A stretch of 64,000 bases of DNA, taken from the NCBI GenBank assembly GCA_013284265.1, contig JABTBR010000019.1, positions 51,908-115,907 on the forward strand, read 5' to 3'. A program made the position numbers and the translations under genes. Positions 1 through 9,244 of the stretch are shown in pieces. The stretch's first letter is position 1. Each line of letters starts with the position of its first letter. The notes under the pieces are model-generated. The model was given only the letters and a program-made list of their open reading frames with translations. It did no database searches and was not told the origin of the DNA. The DNA is from Oxalobacteraceae bacterium (GTDB taxonomy: Bacteria > Pseudomonadota > Gammaproteobacteria > Burkholderiales > Burkholderiaceae_D).

Positions 1-342
1 ATCGCCATCCTGCGCACCCTGGGCGCTGCGCCGCGTTCGATCATGAAGATTTTCATGATCCAGGGCGCGCTGGTAGGCATCCTGGGCACGCTGTGCGGCG
101 TGGGCCTGGGCGTGCTGGTGGCGCTGAACATCGACGTGATCGTGCCCTTCATCGAACATCTGCTGGGCGTGCAGTTCCTGTCGAAGGATATCTACTACAT
201 CAGTTCCGTGCCGTCCGACCTGCGCTGGCCGGACGTGTTCAAGATCGGCGGCGTGGCCGTGATACTGGCCTTTGTGGCCACGATCTACCCGAGCTGGTGG
301 GCCGCCCGCGTGAAACCGGCCGAGGCGCTGCGTTATGAATAA
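1..342 (+). CDS. lolC: Lipoprotein-releasing ABC permease LolC/LolE, 3' end only
   Basis: The frame is open from base 1, so only the last 113 residues are present and the true start lies outside the window. The visible part is the C-terminal half of an FtsX-type permease. It begins with the conserved loop [18 protein letters not shown] and continues with membrane segments separated by a short periplasmic stretch. It ends at the typical [13 protein letters not shown] tail. LolC/E subunits sit in the inner membrane and, with LolD, extract outer-membrane lipoproteins and hand them to LolA. The immediately following lolD overlaps it by 8 bases, which supports the identification. Betaproteobacteria usually have a single LolC/E-type permease, so the choice between C and E is not meaningful here. 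Confidence 0.9.
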   Translation: MAILRTLGAAPRSIMKIFMIQGALVGILGTLCGVGLGVLVALNIDVIVPFIEHLLGVQFLSKDIYYISSVPSDLRWPDVFKIGGVAVILAFVATIYPSWWAARVKPAEALRYE

Positions 343-1123
343 GCCAGAGAACGTAACAATGAGTGCGACAACGAATATGCCAATGAATACGCCAACGGGT
401 GCGCCGACACCCAAGCCATCCAACGATCAGGCCATCGTGCTGTCCTGCCGGGGTTTGGGCAAGACCTTCACCCAGGGCAGTTACTCGGTGCAGGTCCTGA
501 ACGGCATCGACATCGACGTGCGGCGCGGCGAGCGCGTGGCCATCGTCGGCGCTTCCGGCTCCGGCAAATCCACGCTGCTGCATCTGCTGGGCGGACTCGA
601 TACGCCCACGCGCGGCAGCGTCACCCTGCTGGGCAAGGACTTCGCCAGCCTGAATGAAAAGGCACGCGGCGACCTGCGCAATGCCTCACTGGGCTTCGTC
701 TACCAGTTCCACCATCTGCTGCCGGAATTCAGTGCGCTCGATAACGTGGCCATGCCGCTGATGATACGGCGCGTCAAGCGCGCGCAGGCCGCCGACGCGG
801 CCCGGCAGATCCTCACCCGCGTGAATCTGGCCAAGCGCGTGACCCACGTGCCGGGCGAACTGTCCGGCGGCGAACGTCAGCGAGTGGCCCTGGCGCGCGC
901 GCTGGTTACCCAGCCGGCCTGCGTGCTGGCCGACGAGCCGACCGGCAATCTGGATCACGCCACGGCCGAACAGATCTTCGACCTGATGCTCGAATTGTCG
1001 CGCACCTTGGGAACCGCCTTCGTCATCGTCACCCACGATATCGAGCTGGCACGCCGCTGCGACCGCATCCTGCGCCTGACCGACCAGGGCCTGCAGGCGG
1101 AAACGGCGCACGCCGCGGCCTAG
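335..1123 (+). CDS. lolD: Lipoprotein-releasing system ATP-binding protein LolD
   Basis: This is the ATPase of the LolCDE lipoprotein extraction machine on the cytoplasmic face of the inner membrane. All ABC hallmarks are present: Walker [10 protein letters not shown], signature [15 protein letters not shown], Walker [13 protein letters not shown] and the H-loop VTHD. The 262 residues are some 30 longer than usual because of a Thr/Pro-rich N-terminal extension. The ATG at 335 overlaps the permease stop (ATGAATAA), typical of translational coupling; an in-frame ATG at 359 would remove part of the extension and cannot be excluded. It belongs to the lolC/E-lolD-tatD operon. Confidence 0.95.
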   Translation: MNKPENVTMSATTNMPMNTPTGAPTPKPSNDQAIVLSCRGLGKTFTQGSYSVQVLNGIDIDVRRGERVAIVGASGSGKSTLLHLLGGLDTPTRGSVTLLGKDFASLNEKARGDLRNASLGFVYQFHHLLPEFSALDNVAMPLMIRRVKRAQAADAARQILTRVNLAKRVTHVPGELSGGERQRVALARALVTQPACVLADEPTGNLDHATAEQIFDLMLELSRTLGTAFVIVTHDIELARRCDRILRLTDQGLQAETAHAAA

Positions 1124-1142
1124 GCCGGCACAGGATCAGCGT

Positions 1143-1946
1143 ATGTGGATCGACACCCACTGCCATCTGGACGCGCATGAATTCGGCGCCGAATCGGCCG
1201 CCCAGGCGCGGCTGGCCGGGGAGCAGGGCGTTGGCATGATCGTGCTGCCGGCGGTGGAGGTGGCCAACTTCGGCATCGTCGCCGAACTGGCTGCCGGCGT
1301 GGACAATGCCTGCTATGCGCTGGGCATCCATCCTATTTATGTACCGCAGGCCAGCGAGGACGATCTGCTGACCCTGCGCGCCCAGGTCGGCGCCGCCATG
1401 GCCGATCCGCGCATGGTGGCCATCGGCGAGATCGGTCTGGACTTCTTCCTGCCGATGCTGACCGAGCCGGCCATGCGCGACAAGCAGATCCACTTCTTCC
1501 GCGAGCAACTGCGCATCGCGCGCGACTTCGAGCTGCCGGTGCTGATGCATGTGCGTAAATCGCAGGACCAGGTGCTCAAGCACGCACGCCAGATCCGTCC
1601 CGCCGGCGGCATCGCCCATGCCTTCAACGGCAGCTTCCAGCAGGCGCAAGGCTATATCGATCTCGGTTTCAAACTGGGCTTTGGTGGCGCCATGACCTTC
1701 ACCCGCGCGCTGCAAATCCGCCGGCTGGCGGTGGAATTGCCGCTGTCGGCCATCGTGCTGGAAACCGACGCACCCGATATCTCCCCCAGCTGGGTCCATC
1801 CGGGCCGCAACAGCCCCGACCAGATTCCCCGCATCGGCGCCGTGCTGGCCGAGCTGCGCGGCGTCTCCATCGCCGAAATCGCCGCCACCACCACGGCCAA
1901 TGCCCAGTCCGCCTTGCCGCGGATGACAGTGTCGGCAAAAAGATAA
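1143..1946 (+). CDS. TatD family metal-dependent hydrolase (DNase-like)
   Basis: This 267-aa TIM-barrel metallohydrolase has the family metal ligands in order: DTHCHLD at the N terminus, GEIGLD near residue 96, HVRKS, HAFNG and ETDAP before the C terminus. TatD proteins are cytoplasmic 3'-5' exonucleases or deoxyribonucleases linked to DNA repair and quality control. It starts 19 bases after lolD in the same direction, so co-transcription is likely. Length and motifs are normal. Which of the several TatD paralogues (TatD, YcfH, YjjV) it represents cannot be decided by reading; the lolD linkage favours a YcfH-like protein. Confidence 0.9.
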   Translation: MWIDTHCHLDAHEFGAESAAQARLAGEQGVGMIVLPAVEVANFGIVAELAAGVDNACYALGIHPIYVPQASEDDLLTLRAQVGAAMADPRMVAIGEIGLDFFLPMLTEPAMRDKQIHFFREQLRIARDFELPVLMHVRKSQDQVLKHARQIRPAGGIAHAFNGSFQQAQGYIDLGFKLGFGGAMTFTRALQIRRLAVELPLSAIVLETDAPDISPSWVHPGRNSPDQIPRIGAVLAELRGVSIAEIAATTTANAQSALPRMTVSAKR

Positions 1947-2068
1947 TTCCTCTAAGTAATTGTTGTAGCTGCGCCCTGATTGATGGACAATTAGTTCCTG
2001 ATGTCACGTTTTCCAGTCTGTTGTTGCCTGTCTGTCGTTCGATTGCAGCACCATAACAAGGAGGGGAA

Positions 2069-2710
2069 ATGGGACCTTACCATAGCCAAATGACAGCCCT
2101 GCTGCTGGTCCTGAGCAGCGTGGGCGCGGCCCGGGCGGAAGGTATATCCGACTGCTACGCCGCCGCCGAAGCCACCAATCAATTCCTCGAAGACAACCCT
2201 GTCGCCGCCGATGTGCGGCGCAGGGTCAATAGCATGATGAACTCCGCCATGGAGCACTGTGAACGTGGCCGGGTGGGCAAGGGCATGGCCATTTACAGCG
2301 CGATCAGCACGCAGCTGGAACAGTCGGGGCGGGGCAGCCGGACGTCGGAATGGCAGACCGATTTTGGCCCGATGAGCCTGCAAACCTCCGGCAATCGCGT
2401 GCGGGGAAATTATCCCCAGTATGAAGGCCGCATCGTTGGCGAGATCGACCGGCGCGGGGATTTGCGGGGGTATTGGATACAGCCGCAGGCGAAAATGCGC
2501 TGCCGCAGCGAGCGCGAGGGCAGCCTGTTCTGGGGCACGCTGACGCTGCGCGATATCGGCGGCAATGCTTTCACTGGTGAATATGCCTATTGCGACGAAC
2601 CATATGGCTCCGGCGGCCGCTGGAACGGCCAGTTGAGCCGCAGTTCCCGGCCCGCCAATCAGCCGCCAGTCCGGCGCGCGCCGCCGTCGGCCAATGCGCC
2701 CTTGAACTGA
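2069..2710 (+). CDS. Secreted protein of unknown function
   Basis: This encodes 213 residues with a short signal peptide (cleavage probably after ARA, about residue 23), so the protein is probably periplasmic or outer. A strong ribosome binding site, AGGAGGGG, lies just before the ATG. The mature part has an alpha-helical first half with a cysteine, then a beta-rich half with GNRVRGNYPQYEGRI and a conserved-looking GYWIQ segment that reads like a small beta-barrel of lipocalin type. It ends in a Pro/Arg-rich tail. I do not recognise a named family. It lies between tatD and comEC with another secreted gene, a place where these two core genes are often close neighbours. Confidence 0.75.
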   Translation: MGPYHSQMTALLLVLSSVGAARAEGISDCYAAAEATNQFLEDNPVAADVRRRVNSMMNSAMEHCERGRVGKGMAIYSAISTQLEQSGRGSRTSEWQTDFGPMSLQTSGNRVRGNYPQYEGRIVGEIDRRGDLRGYWIQPQAKMRCRSEREGSLFWGTLTLRDIGGNAFTGEYAYCDEPYGSGGRWNGQLSRSSRPANQPPVRRAPPSANAPLN

Positions 2711-2748
2711 TCTTAAGCTCCATTTCTTGATGTCAAACCGGGAGAACG

Positions 2749-3402
2749 ATGATGCGCTGGCTTCGGATGCTGTTTCTTTTGCTGGCCATGCTGGGCGCTG
2801 CGGCGCACGCAGGCAATGCATGGACCGTCACCAATATTAGCAATCAGCAGTTGAATTTCGAAACCTTCGATCCGGCGCGCGGCAGCTGGAAGGCGCAGAG
2901 CATACGTCCGAATCAAAGAATGTCCTACACCGTCAGCCAGGGCGGTATGGTGGCCAAGTTTCATATCGAGACACCGAACCGTGGCTACGTCGAATACAAC
3001 GTCAACGTGGACGAGGAATACACCCTGGGCTGGAGCCAGAGCAAGGGCGTATGGGACCTGCTGCGCGTCGCGAACGCCGCGCCGAACCGGAATATGACTA
3101 ATGCGCCGCCGCCGGACCGGTACGCGCAGCGTGGGCCGAGCGGGTCCTACGAAATCCATAACACCAGCAACCGCAAGATCAGCTTCGACACCTATGTCGA
3201 GTCGCGCGGCACCTGGAAGACCCAGTCCCTGTATCCGAACGCGAGCGAGTCGCTCACTTTCAGCGACGGCGAGCAAAGCGGAAAAATCCGCATCACCACC
3301 GAGCAGCGCGGCTATGTGGTCTACGATGTGCGCGCGGGTTGGAAATACAATATTGTGTGGGACGATAGCAAGGGCGTGTGGGATGTGCGTACCCGTAAAT
3401 AA
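2749..3402 (+). CDS. Secreted protein with two tandem copies of one beta-rich domain
   Basis: This encodes 217 residues. A signal peptide ends at AAHA (about residue 22). The mature protein is two copies of an approximately 85-residue unit, residues about 24-110 and 128-217. Each copy holds in order N-x-S-N-x-x-(L/I)-x-F-(E/D)-T, R-G-(S/T)-W-K-(A/T)-Q-S, a (T/S)P/QRGYV-Y segment and SKGVWD. The copies are joined by an Asn/Pro-rich linker. The role is unknown; the repeated tryptophan and tyrosine positions suggest a small beta-sandwich or binding module. It starts 38 bases after the preceding secreted gene and is probably co-transcribed. The repeat element follows directly. Confidence 0.75.
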   Translation: MMRWLRMLFLLLAMLGAAAHAGNAWTVTNISNQQLNFETFDPARGSWKAQSIRPNQRMSYTVSQGGMVAKFHIETPNRGYVEYNVNVDEEYTLGWSQSKGVWDLLRVANAAPNRNMTNAPPPDRYAQRGPSGSYEIHNTSNRKISFDTYVESRGTWKTQSLYPNASESLTFSDGEQSGKIRITTEQRGYVVYDVRAGWKYNIVWDDSKGVWDVRTRK

Positions 3403-3436
3403 GTGCTGCGGACTTAGCGTGCCGCAACGCTGTTAG

Positions 3437-3534
3437 AACCCACGGCAAAGAGCCGGGGGCCTGTCCCATAGGGACTGGCGGGGCGCAGTCCCTCCCCGGA
3501 CCCTAGGTCTGACCCCAGGGGTGCGCCGTGGGTT
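3437..3534. repeat. Long palindromic repeat, copy 1 (extended form)
   Basis: Outer arms AACCCACGGC (3437-3446) and GCCGTGGGTT (3525-3534) are exact inverted repeats. Inside are AAAGAGCCGGGG, a small hairpin GTCCC-ATA-GGGAC (3463-3475) and a half arm GGTCTGACCCC (3507-3517). The same outer arms and inner GGTCTGACCC sequence return at 51119-51181 and at the right edge of the window, so this is a dispersed family. This copy carries about 35 extra bases in the middle. It lies in the 317-base gap before comEC, where nothing else was recognised, and may act as a transcript-end structure. Confidence 0.85.
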
Positions 3535-3719
3535 TTAATATGCCGCCGTCGGCCCGCTAGCAAGAGCCTCTTCTGGCTAAGTGGAATCGCTTGCTTCGTA
3601 AACCAAAAAACACCTTCTGCGCCAGCGCAATAAAGCCGCTCTTCGAGGCCACGCCGCGTCGAAATCCTGCGTAGTATCGCCCTGTTGACCATTTCGTCTG
3701 GACAGCAGGAGCGAGCCGC

Positions 3720-6143
3720 ATGCGCATCGGACTACTTGGATTTGTCGCCGGCGCCGGCATGCTGCAAACGCGCGCCGCGCTGCCTGAATGGCCATGGCTG
3801 TTTCTGCTCCTGGGCGCCGTTCTGATGCTCGTAACACTGCGCATTCCTTTTCTCTTTATGCGCTTTGGCGCTGGCCTGATGTCCGGAGCCTTGCTCGGCG
3901 TCGGCTGGGCCGCATTGATGGCGCAGGCCGCGCTGGCTCCCAGCCTGGCTGCGGGCGACGAGGGCCGCGACGTCACCGTGGTAGGCACCATCGACAGCCT
4001 GCCTTACCGTTTTAGCCAGGGCGTGCGCTTCAACTTCGCGATCGAGCGCGTGGTGGACGCACCGGCAAAGCTGCCGCCGCGCGTGGCGCTGGGCTGGTAT
4101 CTCGATGGCCGCGGCCAGCAGGTGGACGTTGGCGACGTGCAGCCGGGCGAGCGCTGGCAGTTGACGGTGCGGCTGCAACGGCCGCATGGCAACGTCAATC
4201 CCTACGGTTTCGATTATGAGGTGTGGCTGCTGGAGCAGGGTGTGCGTGCGACCGGCTATGTGCGTCAAGCGTCGGATAACAGGCGTCTCGACCACTTCGT
4301 CTTCAGCTTTGGCAATGTAGTCGAGCGCGCCCGCGCCTTGCTGCGCGAGCGCATTTTGACGGCCTTGCCGGAGCACGAGTATGCCGGTGTGATCGTGGCG
4401 CTGGTGGTGGGCGACCAGCGCGGCATCGATCCGGCGGACTGGCAGGTGTTCAGCCGCACCGGAATCAGTCACTTGATTTCCATCTCCGGTCTGCATATCA
4501 CCATGGTGGCGGGGCTGTTCGCGCTGGCCGCGTCGGCACTGTGGCGACGATCCTGCTTTACGGGCGGCCAGTGGCCGCTGCTGCTGCCGGCGCAGAAGGT
4601 GGCGGCGCTGACCGGTGCGACAGTGGCGCTGCTGTACGTGCTGCTGGCGGGATTCGGCATTCCCGCCCAGCGCACCTTGTACATGTTGATCGTCGTGGCG
4701 CTTGCCCTGTGGACGGGGCGTATTACCAGCGTCTCATATGTGCTGTGCGCGGCGCTGGGCTTGGTGACGCTGCTCGACCCCTGGGCCGTCCTATGGCCGG
4801 GGTTCTGGCTGTCGTTTGGCGCGGTGGCGATGATTTTATACGCCACTACCGGCCGCACCGTCGAGCGTTCAGCGGAAGTGACAACGACGGGCGGCGCGCC
4901 ACCGACCCAGCAACGGCGCACACGTCTCTGGTTCGCGCTCGTGCTGGCCGCCCACACGCAATACGTGGTCACGCTCGGTCTGGTGCCGTTGACGATGCTG
5001 TTGTTTGCCCAGGTGTCGGTGGTCAGTCCATTGGCCAACGCGGTCGCCATTCCTCTCATCAGCCTGCTGGTGACGCCCTTGGCCTTGATCGGCAGCCTGC
5101 TGCCGCTGCCGTTGGCTGCATTGCTACTGGGTCTGGCCCACTGGCTGGTGGCGCAACTGGCGGCGCTGCTGGCCTGGTGCAGCGCCGCGCCGTTTGCGGT
5201 GTGGAGCGCGCCGGCGCCGTCATGGCCGGTGTTCTGTTGGGCGTTGTTCGGTACCATCTGGATGCTGGCGCCGCGCGGCTGGCCGGTGCGCTGGCTAGGC
5301 CTGGTCACCTGGATTCCGTTGCTGAGCGCAGTGCCCGATGCACCGGCCTTCGGTGCCTTGCGCGTGACCGCCTTCGACGTAGGGCAGGGCACCTCGCTGC
5401 TGATTGAAACCAGCGGCCATCGCCTGCTCTACGACAGTGGCCCGCGCTATTCCGAGGAATCGAACGCGGGCAACCGGGTACTGGTGCCGTATCTGCGCGC
5501 GCGGGGAATCGATAAACTCGATGCGATGCTGATCAGTCATAGCGATGCCGACCACGCTGGTGGTGCATTGGCGGTGCTCGATGCGGCCGATGTAGGCTGG
5601 GTCATCTCCTCGCTGTGGCAGGATCATCCGATTGTACGGGCTGCAGCCCGTCACACCCGCTGCATGGCAGGGCAAAGCTGGAACTGGGATGGCGTGCGCT
5701 TCGAGATGCTGCATCCGGAACCGGCCAGCTACGGCGACGCCGCGCTCAAACCGAATGCACGCGGCTGCACGCTCAGAATCTCCACCGCCCACCGGTCGAT
5801 CCTGCTGGCGGCCGACATCGAAGCGCCGCAGGAGGCACAACTGCTGCAGCGCGCACGCGCCAGCCTGCATGCCGATGTCTTGCTGGCTCCGCACCATGGC
5901 AGCGGCACCTCGTCAACACCGGCTTTCCTGATGGCGGTGCAGCCGAGTATCGGAATTTTTCAGGTCGGACACCGCAACCGCTATCACCATCCCAAACAGG
6001 AGGTTTACGAGCGCTACGGACAGATGGCGGTGCGGCGCCTGCGCACCGATGTATCCGGCGCGCTGACGCTGACGTTCGGACGCGAAATTGAAGTGAGGGA
6101 GCAGCGCCAGGTTCAGCCGCGCTACTGGTATCTGAGGCCGTGA
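3720..6143 (+). CDS. comEC: DNA internalization protein ComEC/Rec2
   Basis: This is the inner-membrane channel that takes up single-stranded DNA during natural transformation. The 807 residues are the full family length. The N-terminal part has membrane segments and a DUF4131-type beta region. The central Competence domain has many hydrophobic helices, including SHLISISGLHITMVAGL near residue 250. A C-terminal metallo-beta-lactamase-like domain carries SHSDADHAGG (about residues 606-615) and PHHGSGTSS (about 722-730), the metal-binding and nuclease-like motifs. An AGGAG element precedes the ATG. It stands alone, convergent with the PEP-CTERM gene that ends 4 bases beyond its stop. Confidence 0.95.
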   Translation: MRIGLLGFVAGAGMLQTRAALPEWPWLFLLLGAVLMLVTLRIPFLFMRFGAGLMSGALLGVGWAALMAQAALAPSLAAGDEGRDVTVVGTIDSLPYRFSQGVRFNFAIERVVDAPAKLPPRVALGWYLDGRGQQVDVGDVQPGERWQLTVRLQRPHGNVNPYGFDYEVWLLEQGVRATGYVRQASDNRRLDHFVFSFGNVVERARALLRERILTALPEHEYAGVIVALVVGDQRGIDPADWQVFSRTGISHLISISGLHITMVAGLFALAASALWRRSCFTGGQWPLLLPAQKVAALTGATVALLYVLLAGFGIPAQRTLYMLIVVALALWTGRITSVSYVLCAALGLVTLLDPWAVLWPGFWLSFGAVAMILYATTGRTVERSAEVTTTGGAPPTQQRRTRLWFALVLAAHTQYVVTLGLVPLTMLLFAQVSVVSPLANAVAIPLISLLVTPLALIGSLLPLPLAALLLGLAHWLVAQLAALLAWCSAAPFAVWSAPAPSWPVFCWALFGTIWMLAPRGWPVRWLGLVTWIPLLSAVPDAPAFGALRVTAFDVGQGTSLLIETSGHRLLYDSGPRYSEESNAGNRVLVPYLRARGIDKLDAMLISHSDADHAGGALAVLDAADVGWVISSLWQDHPIVRAAARHTRCMAGQSWNWDGVRFEMLHPEPASYGDAALKPNARGCTLRISTAHRSILLAADIEAPQEAQLLQRARASLHADVLLAPHHGSGTSSTPAFLMAVQPSIGIFQVGHRNRYHHPKQEVYERYGQMAVRRLRTDVSGALTLTFGREIEVREQRQVQPRYWYLRP

Positions 6144-6146
6144 GGT

Positions 6147-6782
6147 TCAGATTTTGCGGTGCCGTGCCATGAAGCCGATCAGGCCCAGGCCAAGGGCCAA
6201 CATGCCGTAGCTGGCCGGCTCGGGTACCGGGGTGACCTCGCCACCGTAACGCATATCGTTGATGGCGAAGAAGGCGTTGCCGCCGCGCTGGTTAAAGACG
6301 ATGGCATTGAAACCACCAAGCACTTCGAAGCCCTTGAATTGGCTGCCCAGATTGGAATCGAAGCCTATGCCGCCCAGATGCACGCCATCGCGGTAGAAGT
6401 CGAGCGTCGATACTTCGCCTGGGTAGCTCAGCAGGTCAAAGCCAATACGGGTATGCAGGGTGGTGAATTCGGCGGTCCAGCTGCGGCCGGTGATGCAGCC
6501 CCAGTATTGCGAGTATTTGCAGTTGCTGGCGACCGTCCAGTTGTTTTCGTCATAGGGGAAAGAGGTGTTATCGTTGGAGTCGCTATACAGCGATCCCGAA
6601 AACAGCACGCCGTTGGCGCTGTACTGGTCGGTGAAGGCGACTTCGTAGTCGTAAGTGTTGAAATCGATGACGGTATCGCCGGCACCGAAGCTAGCCAGGC
6701 CCAGCGTGGTCGGTGCTGCGGAAGCGAAAGAACTTGCGCATAGGCCCAGTGCCAGCGCGGCAATCCATTGTTTGCCCATCAT
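6147..6782 (-). CDS. PEP-CTERM sorting domain protein
   Basis: This encodes about 211 residues. A signal peptide (MMGKQWIAALALGLCASSFASA) is followed by a beta-rich domain with a pattern like other PEP-CTERM extracellular proteins (FNTYDYEVAF, YSANGVLFSGS, two cysteines). The C terminus is a classical sorting signal: VPEPASYGMLALGLGLIGFMARHRK, meaning the PEP motif, one membrane helix and a basic tail. Exosortase cleaves at this site during export to the surface or matrix. Transcription runs right to left. I chose the ATG at 6782 (6779 is also possible) because AGGGG lies just upstream; a longer frame to 6875 has no signal-like start. Confidence 0.85.
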   Translation of the reverse strand: MMGKQWIAALALGLCASSFASAAPTTLGLASFGAGDTVIDFNTYDYEVAFTDQYSANGVLFSGSLYSDSNDNTSFPYDENNWTVASNCKYSQYWGCITGRSWTAEFTTLHTRIGFDLLSYPGEVSTLDFYRDGVHLGGIGFDSNLGSQFKGFEVLGGFNAIVFNQRGGNAFFAINDMRYGGEVTPVPEPASYGMLALGLGLIGFMARHRKI

Positions 6783-6868
6783 GTCATACCCCTGTGTGTT
6801 AGAGAATGGAAAATGTCGAATTTGCATCTTCGTGCAATAAAGGCATTTAGTATGGCATTGTTCTTTCG

Positions 6869-6893
6869 ATATCAATAATTATATTTTTGATAT
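6869..6893. promoter_or_regulatory. AT-rich inverted repeat between the two PEP-CTERM genes
   Basis: ATATCAA (6869-6875) and TTGATAT (6887-6893) are perfect inverted arms around an 11-base AT spacer. The spot is in an unusually AT-rich gap upstream of the 6147-6782 gene. It could be an operator or part of the promoter region; there is no proof beyond symmetry and position. Confidence 0.35.
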
Positions 6894-6903
6894 TAATTAT
6901 TCA

Positions 6904-7467
6904 TTATTGTGGATTCGTTAATTTGGTGCGACGGCGGCGCAGGCCAGCCAGCATGCCAAGGCCGGCCAGCAGCATCGCATAGGTCTGCGCTTCCGGCACC
7001 GCCGTGGAAAAGCGCACATAGATGGTTTCAGGCACGATCTGGCCCGCGCCGTTGACGCCGTCGGTCACGTAACCGGACGCATAGTCGCCCAGGTCGACGT
7101 GGGTGTAAATGCTCCAGTATTCCGAGGCGAACAGATAGCCCCGGTGATCGTCGTAACCATCTTGCGGGACGCTGATGGCGGCCGGGTTGCCGGGTTTGAT
7201 AAAATCGGTCCACAGGGGACGGTGCGCCCATTCCGCCGCAGTGGCCACGCGCCAGCCTTCGGCGGCACGGTAGGTGGGGCCATGCAACTGGCCGGGGCCG
7301 CGTTCATCCGGGCCGATGGGGCCGGCGTAGACCCAGTCCAGGCCGGCGCCATGCAGGTTCAGCAAGACGTAGTCGTCCGGAATCGGGGTGCTGGCGTCGA
7401 TCAGCGATGCGTGCGCGCTCGTGGCGATGCTCAGGGCGGCCAGTCCGGTCAGCAGTATTTTCTTCAT
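6904..7467 (-). CDS. PEP-CTERM-like secreted protein (variant VPEAQ signal)
   Basis: This encodes 187 residues with an N-terminal signal peptide (MKKILLTGLAALSIATSAHA). The central region has no recognised fold; it contains GLDWVYAGP, WRVATAAEWAHRP and an EYWSIYTH segment reminiscent of small secreted DUF-type PEP-CTERM proteins. The tail VPEAQTYAMLLAGLGMLAGL followed by RRRR is a PEP-CTERM signal in which the second proline is replaced (VPEAQ rather than VPEPA), a variant seen in this family. It lies upstream of the other PEP-CTERM gene on the same strand with an AT-rich 121-base spacer, so each may have its own promoter. Confidence 0.8.
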   Translation of the reverse strand: MKKILLTGLAALSIATSAHASLIDASTPIPDDYVLLNLHGAGLDWVYAGPIGPDERGPGQLHGPTYRAAEGWRVATAAEWAHRPLWTDFIKPGNPAAISVPQDGYDDHRGYLFASEYWSIYTHVDLGDYASGYVTDGVNGAGQIVPETIYVRFSTAVPEAQTYAMLLAGLGMLAGLRRRRTKLTNPQ

Positions 7468-7695
7468 GTCAGTGTCGTCTTATATCGAGTAATTGCGAGT
7501 AATTGTGCGAAGTCAAAATGACAACATGAAATGTTACATCTTAAAAATACCGAAGACAAGAATTTTATTGTCATGCAAGCATGTTTCCCGATTAGAGCCT
7601 TCCCACCAGCGCCAGCCGGGTCGCGCCCCTTACAATCGCCTGTATAAGCCCACCCACGGAGACCGCCTCGTACCACGGGGCGCAAACAAGAACAT

Positions 7696-8535
7696 ATGAC
7701 CAGACCCCAGATTCATTTTGCCCACGCCAACAGCTATCCGGCCGGCACCTACCGCCAGTTCTTCGAACTGCTGAGCAAAGACTTCGAGATACAGGCGCTC
7801 GATATGCACGGCCATAGCGTGCGCTACCCGGTGCGCGATGGCTGGCCCGAGCTGGTGGCCGAGTATATCGCCGAGTTGGAAACGCGCTACACCGAGCCGG
7901 TGATCCTGATGGGCCATTCGCTGGGCGGCATGCTCAGTCTGATGGTGGCGAGGCAGCGGCCCGATCTGGTGCGCTGCGTGCTGATGCTCGACGCGCCCGT
8001 GGTGGCTGGCTGGCGCGCCGTGTTCTGGCGCCTGCTCAAGCTGTCCGGCACGGCGCCGCGCTTTTCGCCGGCCCAGTTCTCGGCCAGGCGGCGCAATGTG
8101 TGGCCTGACGAGGAGGCCGCGTTCCAGCATTTCATCAGCAAGGATATTTTTGCCGCCTGGGCGCCGGGCGTGCTGCGCGACTATCTGGCCGCTGGGCTCA
8201 AGCCGCATCCCGACGGGGTGCAACTGCGTTTTACCCGCGAGGTCGAGACGGCGGTCTACATGAGTTTGCCGCACCATGTGGGCAAGCTGGTACGCGGCAA
8301 GTTCCCTGTGCCGATCGGTTTCGTCGGGGGAACAGAGTCGGTGGAGACTAGCCAATCGGGCCTGGGAAACACCCGCAAGCTGGTCGGACGACACTTCAAG
8401 CTGTTGCCAGGCGGCCATTTGTTCCCGATGGAGTCGCCCGAACGGGCGGCCCAGGCGGCGCGCGAGATGATCGCTGCGCTGCTGGCTGGCGAAACGGCGC
8501 GGCCCCAGGCCGCCCGCGACCGCAAAAGCGCCTGA
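7696..8535 (+). CDS. Alpha/beta hydrolase
   Basis: This encodes a 279-aa cytoplasmic alpha/beta hydrolase with the nucleophile elbow GHSLGG (serine near residue 74), an upstream HANSYPAGTY oxyanion-type segment and a late histidine in LLPGGHLFPME. The substrate is unknown; the family covers esterases, lipases and acyl-transfer enzymes. It stands alone between the PEP-CTERM genes and dcd. The start at 7696 is the first in-frame ATG and has only a weak purine-rich stretch (AACAAGAAC) upstream. Confidence 0.85.
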   Translation: MTRPQIHFAHANSYPAGTYRQFFELLSKDFEIQALDMHGHSVRYPVRDGWPELVAEYIAELETRYTEPVILMGHSLGGMLSLMVARQRPDLVRCVLMLDAPVVAGWRAVFWRLLKLSGTAPRFSPAQFSARRRNVWPDEEAAFQHFISKDIFAAWAPGVLRDYLAAGLKPHPDGVQLRFTREVETAVYMSLPHHVGKLVRGKFPVPIGFVGGTESVETSQSGLGNTRKLVGRHFKLLPGGHLFPMESPERAAQAAREMIAALLAGETARPQAARDRKSA

Positions 8536-8656
8536 GCGGGCTTGTAGGCGCGCAAAAAGCCGCCAGAAACAGGGCCGTTTCGCGTAAAATCCCGTCCCAA
8601 GGGCCGCTGCTACAGTGGCCATGCCTTTCCAGACTTCTATAGAAAAAGCCTTTGCG

Positions 8657-9223
8657 ATGACGATTAAAAGCGATAAGTGGATCCGCCGGATGGCGGAAAG
8701 TACCGGCATGATTGAGCCGTTCGAACCGGGCCAGGTGCGGATGAACGATGGCCGCAAAGTGATCTCCTACGGTACCTCCTCGTATGGCTACGATATCCGC
8801 TGTGCCGACGAGTTCAAGATTTTCACCAATATCAACAGCACCATCGTCGATCCGAAGAACTTCGATTCGAATTCATTCGTCGATGTGAAGAGCGATGTCT
8901 GCATCATTCCTCCAAATTCCTTCGCGCTGGCGCGCACCATCGAGTACTTCCGCATTCCGCGCAATGTGCTCACCGTCTGCCTGGGCAAATCGACCTATGC
9001 GCGTTGCGGCATCATCGTCAACGTGACCCCGTTCGAACCGGAGTGGGAAGGCTACGTCACGCTGGAGTTCTCCAACACCACGCCGCTGCCGGCCAAGATC
9101 TACGCCGGCGAAGGCTGCGCCCAGGTGCTGTTCTTCGAGAGCGATGAAGTCTGCGAGACTTCCTACAAGGACCGCAACGGCAAATACCAGGGCCAGCATG
9201 GCGTGACCTTGCCGAAGGCCTGA
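8657..9223 (+). CDS. dcd: dCTP deaminase
   Basis: It converts dCTP to dUTP in the cytosol, feeding thymidylate synthesis together with dUTPase and ThyA (thyA is at 50042-51013). The sequence matches the family along its whole length: [14 protein letters not shown] start, [12 protein letters not shown], the active-site region [36 protein letters not shown] and [12 protein letters not shown] placed the start at 8657, which gives the standard 188 residues; an upstream in-frame ATG at 8615 would add 14 residues that do not belong to the family. A hairpin terminator follows. Confidence 0.97.
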   Translation: MTIKSDKWIRRMAESTGMIEPFEPGQVRMNDGRKVISYGTSSYGYDIRCADEFKIFTNINSTIVDPKNFDSNSFVDVKSDVCIIPPNSFALARTIEYFRIPRNVLTVCLGKSTYARCGIIVNVTPFEPEWEGYVTLEFSNTTPLPAKIYAGEGCAQVLFFESDEVCETSYKDRNGKYQGQHGVTLPKA

Positions 9224-9244
9224 TCTTTACCTGGCTTTACACTT

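Noticed and set aside
3414..3692. Minus-strand frame across the first palindromic repeat
   Set aside because: Its sequence is produced by the repeat and by the region before comEC; no coding features.
8615..8656. Earlier start for dcd
   Set aside because: It adds 14 residues outside the 188-residue family length; ATG 8657 gives the standard N terminus.
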